A DNA stretch of 64,000 bases from Symsagittifera roscoffensis (taxonomy: Eukaryota; Xenacoelomorpha; Acoela; Convolutidae): NCBI RefSeq assembly GCF_963678635.1, contig NC_087064.1, forward strand, positions 310,001 to 374,000, in the 5' to 3' direction. The translations under genes were made by a program, and so were the position numbers. How positions within the stretch are numbered: the stretch's first letter is position 1; every line of letters begins with the position of its first letter. Under the pieces are notes generated by a model, which was not told where the DNA came from, did no database searches, and saw nothing but the letters and a program-made list of their open reading frames with translations. Positions 23,439 through 33,533 of the stretch are shown in pieces.

Positions 23439-24574
23439 AATACAATAGTACATCGAGCAACCATGGCATGGGCATGTGTTTTGATGTTAATGAAGAACTA
23501 CCCATTTACGAGAACTCGTCTGTAGTTTCTGCAGCTGAGTTCTGGCTGTCGAGGTCGTTCAGCTATATATACCCGGGAGAGTCTGTGGGGCTTTTTGAGG
23601 GCTGTCAACAGTTTGAAAAGAAGGATTCTATTGAGCTGCAGCGCTTCTTTACCATCGTTGCCAAAAACTGGGGTCGCCCACTTCAGGGTCAGTTTCTTCA
23701 GGGTCCGGGTGTCTTTTGTGTGTGTTCCCCATCTACAGAACTGTCATTTCCTAACTTTCAAAGAGCAAAAATTTTCTGTTCTTTCGATCCGCTTTCTATT
23801 CAATTCAAACATCATATACCGGCTAGTTGGTTTCTTTTCTCAATAAGTGAGTTAAGAATTCTTCAAGAGAGTCATCCAGATTTTAACATGAGCTTTTGTC
23901 CGACAGTGGAGGGGTTTAATGAGCGCATTCTGAAAGTGATAAATGAGATCAGAGGTCACAATAGAACTATAAGTTCTAGTAGCAGCAACGAAAAACTGGT
24001 ACAAATAGCAAAAAACTATCTTTTCACAATAAACGCTGGAGGGGCTGTGGATCACTATGAGACTGCTACGCCCGCCGCCGTGTTCCTATTCCGGGTGCCC
24101 GCTACCCACTTTGTGGGGGACTTCTACATTGATGATTTTGTAGACGCAGCCGTGAGCAGTTGGAAAAAAGACTACAAGAATTATAGCTACCCAGGAGAGA
24201 ATCGCACCCTTGAGTTGTGTGGACTCAACAAAGTGCCTATGAGTGAATTAAGGTGGAACCGGTTCCTCATGATGGTATCCGAAGCCACAACAGATATCAA
24301 ATGTGAAGCTCTGGACTATATACACCCTAACATAACCAAACGGTTCATGATTGCATGTGCTTTCCAGCAAGATCAATTTCAACCACTTAACATCACTGGT
24401 GATGTCATTTTTACCCAGTCAGAGTTCGAAAAACTTCAGAAATTGGGAGTGGAAATTGATGTTTGCCCAGAAGTCACACAACACAACATTGAAAATAGTT
24501 CATCCAGAGGATTGAGTCGAACGATAAAACACATGATACTATTTCTGTTTCATTTCTTTTTTTGTATTTTCTAA
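23439..24574 (+). CDS. CAP-like gene, 3' part (rest of domain 1, domain 2, GPI-like tail)
   Basis: The part outside the element encodes 377 residues and a TAA at 24572-24574. An ATG at 23390, inside the right end of the element and in frame, would allow a separate 394-residue product without a signal peptide; that ATG is contributed by the element. Domain 2 (about 23900-24370) is the clearer CAP match: N-terminal helix, H-Y after it, W-K helix ending Y-S-Y-P-G-E-N, then R-W-N-R-F and a C-A-F strand. The terminal hydrophobic run (about 24515-24571) suggests a GPI anchor or tail anchor. No AATAAA is seen close downstream. Confidence 0.6.
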
Positions 24575-25084
24575 TAGACTCAACTTATTTCTTGATTTAT
24601 CTTTTTTGAAGGGTTAGAACAGCTTTAAAACTTTGGGAACGTTAATGGTATTTTTCCTTTATGCGCATCAGTAGTTTGAAGAAAAACCAGCAAAGTTAAA
24701 TAGACAAACTATGATTCTGGAGCCAAATTATCAAAGCGTGCTCCCGACACGAAACGAAAACGTAACACAAGGAGATTGTTCAGAACCTAATTTCACTGAT
24801 TGTTCAGAACTAAAGTTTTCAGGTTATAGCTCTAATCTTCATTAATGGTGTACCTTCGGTGACCCTAACACTGTCTCGCCAAATTCAGATTCCGATTGAG
24901 AAAATTAACTTGAGCAATGCCTGACTTGTACTGAAGCTTAATAAGTAATACAATATTGACTACTAACTATTATAAGTAGAAAAAAACACAAACATTTAAG
25001 TTCAAAATAGTTCGAATCTTTGAAGAATTAGTCTTATGTAAAGTAGAAAAAACACAAACTTTCCTTTTCAAAATAGTTCGATTT
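24575..25084. repeat. 3' flank of the CAP-like gene, duplicated elsewhere
   Basis: This AT-rich flank matches 30818-31340 over most of its length, and its second half (about 24770-25010) is also similar to 25323-25560 and 31600-31850. It holds no ORF. It is the left end of the collinear block A/B duplication described in the findings. Confidence 0.7.
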
Positions 25085-25322
25085 GATCACACTCGAATTG
25101 CAATAAAGTTGTTCGAGTATCACTTGAACTGTTAAAAAAAATAAACATAAAAAATCAGCAAGTTTTCTGGCTAAACATCCTGCTGCCTGTGCGCATCTCT
25201 GCCTTGTCTTCCTGAAATGCGTCATCAACAGACAAGGAAGAGTCGCCTGTGTAAGACCAGCCAGTGATCAACTGTTCGAGACAATTGGCGAGAGCCGTCA
25301 ACAATATCAGACCGCACTGGGT
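25085..25322 (+). pseudogene. Relic of the 5' end of a CAP-like gene, copy A
   Basis: It matches the leader and first part of the CAP-like gene (22231-22463), including the GATCACAC(T/C) start, the A-rich run before the initiation codon, the signal-peptide region and the AATATCAGACCG end. The initiation ATG is changed to ATA and several indels break the frame. Immediately after the match the sequence switches to 3'-flank sequence, so the middle and end of the gene are deleted. Confidence 0.75.
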
Positions 25323-25589
25323 TCAAATAGCGTGGAGGGCAATACCGTTTCTAACTTAATTTCACTGCCCGGAGTTTTTCAGGTTATAGCTCTAATCATC
25401 AATTCATGGTGTACGATCGGTGATCCTAACACTGTTTGCCAAATTCAGAATTCGATTAATTGTTTTATCTTGAGAAGGGCCTGAATTATATGAAGCTTAG
25501 TAAGTAATACGGTATTGGGTACTAACTATGATAAGTAGAAAAAATTACAAACGTTCAAGTTCAAAATAGTTTGAATATTTGAACAATTA

Positions 25590-26479
25590 CCCGAGTTGAG
25601 ATTTTTCAGCTAATTTGAAGCAAGATTTGAGCGGTTTGAGCGGTTTTTTTTAGACAATTACGCTCAAAATCTTGCTTCAAAATGAGCGGTTTGAGCGGTT
25701 TTTGAACGGTTCATCTAAAAAAACCGCTCAAAAACCGCGCAAGATTTGAGCGGTTTTGAGCGGTTTATCTAAAAAAACCGCTCAAATACCGCGCAAGATT
25801 TAATAATAAAAATTCGACCACAGAGGGATTCGAACCTCCAATCTTCTGATTCGAAGTCCGGCGCCTTATCCGTTAGCCCATGCGGCCCTGAAAATGGTGT
25901 CTCGCAGCGAAGCCAATATAAATTACGCACCACAATTCCTGTGACAGTGATACGTACCTCGGCTCTTTTTCCTTCCCCCCCCCACCTCACACGAGCTTCA
26001 ACTTATTAGTGTCTTAGGTTATTAGGTTTTACGAGGTTGAGTATGAAGACCAAATATGTTTGTCGTGGCCTTATTAGTCTGTATGTAAATTTTCATAACA
26101 ATTGGACAATGTGGTCAACAAATTAGCATGTAAAAATTTGCAGGTGGGGGTGAAAAGGAAAAAAAGCCCGTACCTCAGACCACAGGTATCCATAGTACTG
26201 TGCATCGCATGTGCGAAAGTATGGACATGAGTCTGGGACCTCGACCCGGGAAGACCGCTCATAAACCGCTCAAAAACCGCTCAAATCTTGCTTGAAAAAC
26301 CGTTCAAAAATCACCGCAAGAAATGAGCGGTTTTTTAAGCAAGATTTGAGCGGTTTGAGCGGTTTTTCCAAAAAAAACCGCCCAAATCGCCCAAACCGCT
26401 CAAACCGCTCAAATCTTGCTGGAAAACCGCTCAAACCGCTCAAATCTTGAGCGGTTTTTGAGCGGGATCTCGACCCGGG
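25590..26479. mobile_element. TIR element, 890 bp, carrying a tRNA-Arg-like sequence
   Basis: Ends are CCCGAGTTGAGAT and, on the other strand, CCCGGGTCGAGAT (two mismatches in 13), flanked by TA at 25588-25589 and 26480-26481. Block B has no insertion at the equivalent point (about 31860), which reads through, confirming the borders. Both arms (about 25615-25805 and 26250-26470) are filled with GAGCGGTTT / AAACCGCTC words in both orientations and could fold into long hairpins. An internal CTCGACCCGGG near 26240 looks like another end, so two insertions may be nested. No transposase is present. Confidence 0.75.
25815..25887 (-). tRNA. tRNA-Arg (anticodon TCG)-like, probably a pseudogene
   Basis: The minus strand gives a 73-base tRNA-shaped sequence: a 7-pair acceptor stem (with two G-U), anticodon loop CTTCGAA with TCG, and a T loop within a perfect B box GGTTCGAATCC. 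A run of five T follows the discriminator base, as a Pol III terminator would. Against full function, the D stem has one mismatch, the anticodon stem two and the T stem one. It lies inside a TIR element. I call it tRNA-Arg-derived with function doubtful. Confidence 0.65.
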
Positions 26480-26481
26480 TA

Positions 26482-27240
26482 GTCATTACTATGACAAGTA
26501 GAAAAAACGCAAACATTCATTTTCAAATTAGTTCGGATCTTTGAAGAATTAGAAGGTGCCGATATCGCTGACCCCCTGACTCACACCCCCTCCCAATGAA
26601 AACTATGGGTGTTAACTTTATGTAAGTCATAGATCGGATGTTAGAGGTGCGCAAAATCTCGGACCCTTCAGTTGAGTTAAGCTTAATTTCTGATCCCGAA
26701 ACCCCAAGGACCGCTACATACAGTGATATGTCCTAAGAAAATAGTTCCCAACCGAACTTCCAAAAGTCGTTTTTTGGGTTCCACTGAACCCAAGGTGCCG
26801 AAACTTTGGGGTATGATAGGTAGTAACATCATGTACTATAGTTTGAGCCAAATCGGACACGTTATCAGTACCTGGGAAAATCACTAGGTGCTAATAAGTA
26901 CCACAAGCTATTAGCACCCGGGAAAAACACCACCTAATTAAGAAATAGCATTTTACGCAAAAAAATGAGCGGGCATTTTAAGTTTGTAGCGGCGATAGAC
27001 ACAAGACACCAACATCGAAAAAAGACTTCTTGTGAATGAAACTCCTCTGGCGAATATTTTTGGTGTTAATTGCCTATTCCGAGAAAAGTTATAATAGACG
27101 CTAGAAATGAGATAACCTGAGAAGTTTTGATGGGAGATGATTGAATTTCGTTAATAAAGTCTTTCTTGGGATTCTGGACTCGAACACAGAAGATTGACCC
27201 CGGATGACCCGGGGTGACATTTAAATGAACTTTAGGCAAG
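26482..27240. repeat. Non-coding segment shared by blocks A and B
   Basis: It is nearly collinear with 31860-32580 and its tandem copy 33095-33815. It has no long ORF. It contains a perfect 10-base hairpin (separate entry) and, in block A only, a short extra tract near 27187-27215 containing GACCCCGGATGACCCGGGGT. Function unknown. Confidence 0.7.
26887..26918. other. Perfect inverted repeat, GGTGCTAATA / TATTAGCACC
   Basis: Ten complementary bases separated by 12. The same arms are unchanged at 32267-32298 and 33502-33533, while surrounding bases have changed between blocks. Confidence 0.6.
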
Positions 27241-27469
27241 CATGACTAAATTCGCATGGAAATATTCGGTCGAAACTGGTTGTCAGCCTTTTAAACATGT
27301 AAACCCACGGGCAGGAGGACTCGAAACTTCGCAAAACCGCTCTAATAAATGTTTACCATATGCATAGACCAACGGCTAAAGTGCTTTGTATAGCTTCGTT
27401 TTCAATCAATTTTAACCACGATTGTCTTTAAATAATAAAAAACCTTAGCGCGGCAATAACCTAAGCCCC

Positions 27470-27683
27470 TCAAGACGGATGAGCAGGCTTTATGACTCAA
27501 CACACTCATTATGGCTTCGCTGTGTGTGGACTGTGCGAATCAGTATTTGCCGTTATACATGAGCACTATATGGACGAGTGGGTAGTATTGAAAGCAGAAA
27601 CAGGCCGAAGTCATGAACACCAGTTTCACAGAAAGGGGCTTGCTTGTAACCCTATCTTCCAACCGGAAAGTCAGGCAAGTTAG
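27470..27683 (+). pseudogene. Zinc-finger-like exon relic, block A
   Basis: From about 27486 the frame encodes a C-x2-C (27525-27536), a Phe four residues on, D-E-W at about 27573-27581, then L-K-A and, near the end, F-H-R-K followed by Ala-Cys if one extra G near 27636 is disregarded. The spacing C-x2-C-x30-(H/Y)-x3-C with a central E-W resembles the C-terminal zinc finger of Pcf11-type cleavage factors. The copy in block B keeps all four ligand positions except Tyr for His. This is a motif-level resemblance only. The relic lacks the rest of such a gene. Confidence 0.3.
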
Positions 27684-28550
27684 GGTAGATAGTTTTGCTT
27701 TCGACATAGCAAACAGCTTACATCAAAATTTCCGACTAGCCAACCTAATTTTAGAACGGCGGTTAAATTAACAGCTGCACGATTTTAATCAAATCGCTGA
27801 TGGAAATTAATCAAATGCAAGTGTATCGCAATCGTGTTTTTCTACGAAGCACTAGCTTTCGATAAGAGACAGTTCGTAACACATATCTACTGGCATAGGG
27901 CTGGAAAGATCTACACTCCGCTTGTTAGTTGCAAGTAACAGTCGTTTCCCATTTTTTTGAAACGCTTTTGTTTGTTTTTGGATTTTCGCTTAACTAAACT
28001 AGGCTGTAATGTCACTTCCATTCCCTCGGATTGGCACAGTCGAACCAAGCGACGCACTAGAAATAGAACGATGAAGCGTTAGCATAAAATTAGAAGTGAA
28101 AAGGAGGGTCGGAATATTCAAGATTTTTCAAAATTTAAGTTTTCGATTCGAACCAGATCATTTCTGAGAAATGCGGGTACGGCCATTTTGAACAAAAAAG
28201 AGAATAAAAAACAGAACAAACGCAGACGCCGAGAGACAAGACGCAAAACAGTTGTGTGAAAACAGAGAAAAACGATGCCTCTTATCTTGACGATCAGACA
28301 GGATAAGACACTTAGCTGAAGCAGATAAGAAGAAAGGAGGTTTCAGTGGGATAGTCGGAAGTATCCGTACCTCCCGTGCAACGAGATTGGGTAGATACCG
28401 ACGTTATCTATATGGAGAAACGGAATTGGAGGCCCGATGCCCAGATACGATGTGCAACTATTATACGTATTTATCAGCTGCTGTGATGACCTAAATAGTT
28501 GAACTGACTACGATTTTATAAAGTTTTTAGAGCATGAGTAGCTAGAAAGA
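27660..28550 (+). repeat. Single satellite unit (about 0.89 kb) in block A
   Basis: One unit of the satellite arrayed at 34253-56334. It begins with CCGGAAAGTCAGGCAAGTTA and ends with the tract preceding TAGAGCATGAGTAG. It has the same internal order of landmarks as the array units. Here it is not tandem: it is followed at once by the G-rich repeat. Confidence 0.85.
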
Positions 28551-28584
28551 GGAAAAATCAATCCATCTCCAATGGATTTAGTAT

Positions 28585-30554
28585 ATAACTGTCACTGAAA
28601 ACATAGCAAAAAATGGTTTTCGAGCCGTGTTTTGGCTGGTAATCACGTAATCTGGGGATTCGAGACACAGATATGTGGTTATCTTTGCAGGTAACGAAAG
28701 CTAATCAAAAGTCGTTTGACTGATCGCCTAAATTGGCAATTTTTTATTTAGCCCTAAACCGACCAGAAAACTAACTGGCTAGATCGAAATGGTGAAAACG
28801 AGTATAATTAAGGTAATTGACGCGTGCCAGCTGTCAATAGGTGCTTCTTCTACGCTCGGTCAATGTGAAATGTTTAAGCGAACGTTACATAGACGTTTTT
28901 ATGGCACTCCTGGGTGGGCCCGTTAAAGGCAAGACCATCATGATCAGCAAACGTTTTAGCGATGAACCCTCTGCTCGAGGCGTATGCCCGAGTTAGAGAC
29001 CTTAATGTCCTGCCTTGTATTGGGCGGAAGGTACCGACTCTCGCCTGGTACGATTTAGCTTTTTACTGCCAAAAACAAGTTTACTTGAAAACTAGTAAAA
29101 AATCCAAAAAATACCAAAAACAGTAAAAAACAAAAATTGACAGTTTATATATTACTTCCGGACAAGATGTGATCTGTTTCTCCAATTTGTTGTTATTTTC
29201 GATTGAGTTAATTCTTTTCTGATCGAAAGATTGAGTGTTTTGGGGGTTGGTTAGGTTTGCTCCCTCTAGTGTTGTTTGAGTATTCAAGCACGTTAATGAT
29301 AAATTTGCCGGCGACCCAAGGGTAGAGTGGCAAGCTGACAGAAGTGTTCCAGACTCAACAAGAGGCAACAGGGACAACATCTACAATTTGTATTGGGTAT
29401 CGTTCATTAAGTCGACGTTTTTGATCATTTCTCTGAATTCTAACCGTTTTCAGGTTGATAATACAGGAAAGATTTTTTTTTTAGAATTTGTTAGTTCGGA
29501 GGTCCAAATTTTAGGGAACCCTCCGAGCGGCAGAAATTTTTTTTATAAAACCACGTTTTTATCCTACTGGGTAGGCTGACCGGGTCAACCAACCTTGTTT
29601 AAAGTAAGTTAGAACGCGATCGAACGCTCTACCGTGGTGAAAACACCTGTTATCGTAATTTTTGGCGAACCCTCCGAAGCAACCCTCCGCAGTCAGTTAC
29701 GCCCCCTAACAACCCTCTTAAGTGGACTTTTTCACGCAACCCTCCGGGATAGTTCAAATAATAACCCCAAAGTAATTTTTTCGCTTGTTTCGACTCATTA
29801 TGACACTAGCTGGAAACCCCTTTTGAAGCGAGACGTAAAAAAATTGAAAGTTCGAGAGAACCCTCAGATGTAACCTTACGGATTAAGCTCAGTGTTGTAA
29901 CAACCCTCCAAAGTAAGCCTCCGATGTGACTTAAGCCCCTAACAACCCTCCTTAGTGAATGTTTGGACGGGCGCTCCGGGATAATTTAAACTTCTTAGAT
30001 ATCCCATTAAGGTCGAAATAGAACGTCGACAATTCACGAGGTGGGTATATTTGGAATAAAATAGGCAAGTTGACCCGGAGATTCGCGATCAACTTTGGAT
30101 TCTAAATCGGGTTCCTCAAAAGTATCCGAAAAATTTTTTCGATTATTATTTTGGTTGCGTGATTGCCTTGAGCTACATAATAGGAAAGCTCGGGCACTCC
30201 GGGAACGCATAAAAGAAGAGACCTCTGTGAAGATTTTCGACAAGACACACTCATTTGCGACGAGAATGTTTGAGTCGCGGTGTAGACACACTCATTTGAG
30301 ATGGACGCACTTGGATCTGTCCTAGTAGGGAGTGCTTTTGCTTAGACTTTAGATATTTTCGGTCAGAGGTTTCCTTGAGCTACTTAATAGGACAGCTCGG
30401 GTAATCGCAGGACAAAAAAAGAAGGCCTTGATGAGTGTATTAGGTAAAACGCACTCACTTTAGAAGACAGTCTCCTGGGCTTCCTTCGTTTGGAAAGTTC
30501 CAATTGAGTGAAGTTTTTTTCCTAATGACCAGCTTTTATTCATCTGTTTTTGAT
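28585..30554 (+). repeat. G-rich dispersed repeat, copy 2
   Basis: Inverted match to copy 1 (10640-12755), with the C-rich strand on plus here: ACCCTCC-type motifs crowd 29510-29960. A stretch at about 29180-29395 has no counterpart in copy 1 and replaces a part present in copies 1 and 3. The copy ends at an assembly gap. ORFs here are short and not conserved between copies. Confidence 0.75.
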
Positions 30555-30754
30555 NNNNNNNNNNNNNNNNNNNNNNNNNNNNNNNNNNNNNNNNNNNNNN
30601 NNNNNNNNNNNNNNNNNNNNNNNNNNNNNNNNNNNNNNNNNNNNNNNNNNNNNNNNNNNNNNNNNNNNNNNNNNNNNNNNNNNNNNNNNNNNNNNNNNNN
30701 NNNNNNNNNNNNNNNNNNNNNNNNNNNNNNNNNNNNNNNNNNNNNNNNNNNNNN
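30555..30754. other. Assembly gap (200 N)
   Basis: Exactly 200 undetermined bases, a conventional gap length. It interrupts copy 2 of the G-rich repeat at its left side and opens into the 3' flank of a CAP-like gene copy at its right side. Apparent ORFs through it are artefacts. Confidence 0.99.
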
Positions 30755-31346
30755 TTCAAAAATATTGGGACCGAAAATTTCGTTGAACTATTGGAAAATA
30801 AAGGACAGAGAAAATATTTCTGTTTCGTTTCTTTTTTTATTTTCTAATAGTCTCAACTTACTTCTTGATTTGTCTTTTTTGAAGGGTTAAAACATTTTTG
30901 GAATTTTGGGACCGTTAATTGTACGTTTTTTTATGGTCTTCAGTAGTTTGAAGAAAAACCAGTAAAGTTAAATAGACAAATCATGATTCTGGAACCAATT
31001 TATCGAAGCCTGCTCCCGACATGAAATGAAAAGGTGAAACAACAATATTGTTCAGAACTTTATTTCACTGATTGTTCCGAACTAAAGTTTTCAAGTTATA
31101 GCTCTAATCTTAACTAATCTTGTACGATCGGTGATCCTAAACCTTTTTTGCCAAATTCAGATTTCGATTGAGAGTTTTTTTTTGAATTATAATGAAGCTT
31201 AGTTATTAATACGATATTGACTACTAAGTATGATATGAAGATAATAAAAAAATTTCAAGTTCAAATTAATTCGAATCCTTGAAGAATTAGTCCTTACTAT
31301 GTAAAGTAGAAAAAACACAAACTTTCATTTTTAAAAAATTTCGAAA
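30755..31346 (+). pseudogene. 3' end and 3' flank of a lost CAP-like gene copy, block B
   Basis: From about 30818 the sequence matches the last codons (the hydrophobic tail) and the 3' flank of the CAP-like gene (24543 onward). The matching stop region is TAATAG in both. The upstream gene body is missing, either deleted or in the gap. This suggests that another CAP-like gene copy once lay, or still lies, at the left of this point. Confidence 0.65.
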
Positions 31347-31347
31347 T

Positions 31348-31590
31348 GATCACACCTGAGTTGCAGTATAGTTGTTTAAATATCACTTGAACAGTTAAAA
31401 AAATAAAAGTAACAAAAAAAATGTTTTTTTTTGTGTTTTCTTGCTAAACAACCTGCTGGATGTGCGCAGCTCGGCCTTGTCTTCCAGAAAGGTGCCATCA
31501 ACAGACAGGGAAGAGTCGTCTGTGTGAGACCAGCCAGTGATCAATTGCTCGAGACAATTGGCTAGAGCCGTCAACAATATCAGACCGCTG
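31348..31590 (+). pseudogene. Relic of the 5' end of a CAP-like gene, copy B1
   Basis: Matches 22231-22463 and the relic at 25085. The initiation region is replaced by an A-rich run with a T tract, and a frame-shifting change lies in the signal-peptide part. The match ends at CAATATCAGACCG and switches to 3'-flank sequence, exactly as in block A, so the deletion predates the block duplication. Confidence 0.75.
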
Positions 31591-32266
31591 GGGTTCAAAT
31601 AGCGTGGAGGTCAATACCGTTTCTAACTTAATTTCACTGCCCGGAGTTTTTCAAGTTATAGCTCTAATCATCAATTCATGGTGTACGATCGGTGATCCTA
31701 ACACATTTTGCCAAATTCAGAATTCGATTGAGTGTTTTATCTTGAGAAGGGCCTGAGTTATATGAAGCTTAGTAAGTAATACGGTATTGACTACTAACTA
31801 TGATAAGTAGAAAAACTTACAAACATTCAAGTTCAAAATAGTTCGAATATTTGATCAATTGGTCATTACTATGATAAGTAGAGAAAACGCAAACATTCAA
31901 TTTCAAAGTAGTTCGAATCTTTGAAGAAATAGAAGGTGCCGATATCGCTGACCCCCTGACTCACATCCCCTCCCAATGAAAACTATGGGTGTTAACTTTA
32001 TGTAAGTCATTGATCGGATGTTAGAGGTGCGCAAAATCCCGGACACTTCAGTTGAGTTAAGCTTAATTTCAGAACCCGAAACCCCGAGGACCGCTACATA
32101 CGGTGTTATGTCCTAAGAAAATACTTCCCAACCGAACTTCCAAAAGTCGTTTTTTGGGTTCCACTGAACCCAGGGTGCCGAAACTTTGGGGTATGATAGG
32201 TAGTAACATCATGTACTATAATTTGAGCCAAATCGGACACTTTATCAGTACCTGGGAAAATCACTA

Positions 32267-32298
32267 GGTGCTAATAAGTACCACAAGCTATTAGCACC
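32267..32298. other. Inverted repeat, block B first copy
   Basis: Same perfect 10-base arms and 12-base loop as at 26887-26918. Confidence 0.6.
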
Positions 32299-32582
32299 CG
32301 GGAAAAACCCCACCTAATTAAGAAATAGCAATTTACGCAAAAAAATGAGCGGGCATTTTAAGTTTGTAGCGGCGATAGACACAAGACACCAACATCGATG
32401 AAAGACTTCTTGTGAGTAAGACTCCTCTGGCGAATATTTTTGGTGTTAATTGCCTATTCCGAGAAAAGTAATAATAGACGCTAGAAACGAGAAAACCTGA
32501 GAAGTTTTGATGGGAGATGATTGAATTTCGTTAATAAGGTCGTTCTTGAGATCTGGACTCGAACCCGGGGTGACCTTTAAAT

Positions 32583-32825
32583 GATCACACCTGAGTTGCA
32601 GTATAGTTGTTTAAATATCACTTGAACAGTTAAAAAAATAAAAGTAACAAAAAAAATGTTTTTTTTTGTGTTTTCTTGCTAAACAACCTGCTGGATGTGC
32701 GCAGCTCGGCCTTGTCTTCCAGAAAGGTGCCATCAACAGACAGGGAAGAGTCGTCTGTGTGAGACCAGCCAGTGATCAATTGCTCGAGACAATTGGCTAG
32801 AGCCGTCAACAATATCAGACCGCTG
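32583..32825 (+). pseudogene. Relic of the 5' end of a CAP-like gene, copy B2
   Basis: Copy of the relic at 31348-31590, carried by the 1,235 bp tandem duplication. No difference from it was noticed. Confidence 0.75.
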
Positions 32826-33501
32826 GGGTTCAAATAGCGTGGAGGTCAATACCGTTTCTAACTTAATTTCACTGCCCGGAGTTTTTCAAGTTATAGCTCT
32901 AATCATCAATTCATGGTGTACGATCGGTGATCCTAACACATTTTGCCAAATTCAGAATTCGATTGAGTGTTTTATCTTGAGAAGGGCCTGAGTTATATGA
33001 AGCTTAGTAAGTAATACGGTATTGACTACTAACTATGATAAGTAGAAAAACTTACAAACATTCAAGTTCAAAATAGTTCGAATATTTGATCAATTGGTCA
33101 TTACTATGATAAGTAGAGAAAACGCAAACATTCAATTTCAAAGTAGTTCGAATCTTTGAAGAAATAGAAGGTGCCGATATCGCTGACCCCCTGACTCACA
33201 TCCCCTCCCAATGAAAACTATGGGTGTTAACTTTATGTAAGTCATTGATCGGATGTTAGAGGTGCGCAAAATCCCGGACACTTCAGTTGAGTTAAGCTTA
33301 ATTTCAGAACCCGAAACCCCGAGGACCGCTACATACGGTGTTATGTCCTAAGAAAATACTTCCCAACCGAACTTCCAAAAGTCGTTTTTTGGGTTCCACT
33401 GAACCCAGGGTGCCGAAACTTTGGGGTATGATAGGTAGTAACATCATGTACTATAATTTGAGCCAAATCGGACACTTTATCAGTACCTGGGAAAATCACT
33501 A

Positions 33502-33533
33502 GGTGCTAATAAGTACCACAAGCTATTAGCACC
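33502..33533. other. Inverted repeat, block B second copy
   Basis: Same perfect arms, carried by the tandem duplication. Confidence 0.6.

Larger units (their letters stand above)
22296..24574 (+). pseudogene. CAP/SCP-like two-domain secreted protein, split by a TIR element
   Basis: Two open parts, 22296-22575 and 23439-24574, are separated by an inserted element. Leaving out the element with one copy of the TA makes one uninterrupted frame of 471 codons. Residues 1-25 form a signal peptide. Two homologous domains follow: each has an N-terminal helix region, a W-containing helix ending Y-P-G-E, a late helix segment, and a C-(S/A)-F strand followed by a linker with S-E-(L/F)-x-x-L-Q and a C-P. 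This order resembles the CAP (SCP/Tpx/venom-allergen) fold, but the usual His/Glu tetrad and the C-terminal Cys pattern are largely missing, so it is divergent. Several N-x-S/T sites fit an extracellular protein. The C-terminus is a hydrophobic run of about 17 residues after Ser/Gly, with no cytoplasmic tail, as in GPI-anchor signals. Unless this allele is not the only one, the gene is broken here. Confidence 0.6.

Noticed and set aside
29081-30325. ORFs inside copy 2 of the G-rich repeat
   Set aside because: They are not preserved in copy 1 or copy 3, and one lies in the stretch unique to copy 2.
30460-30890. ORFs crossing the runs of N
   Set aside because: They consist mainly of undetermined residues and are artefacts of the gap.
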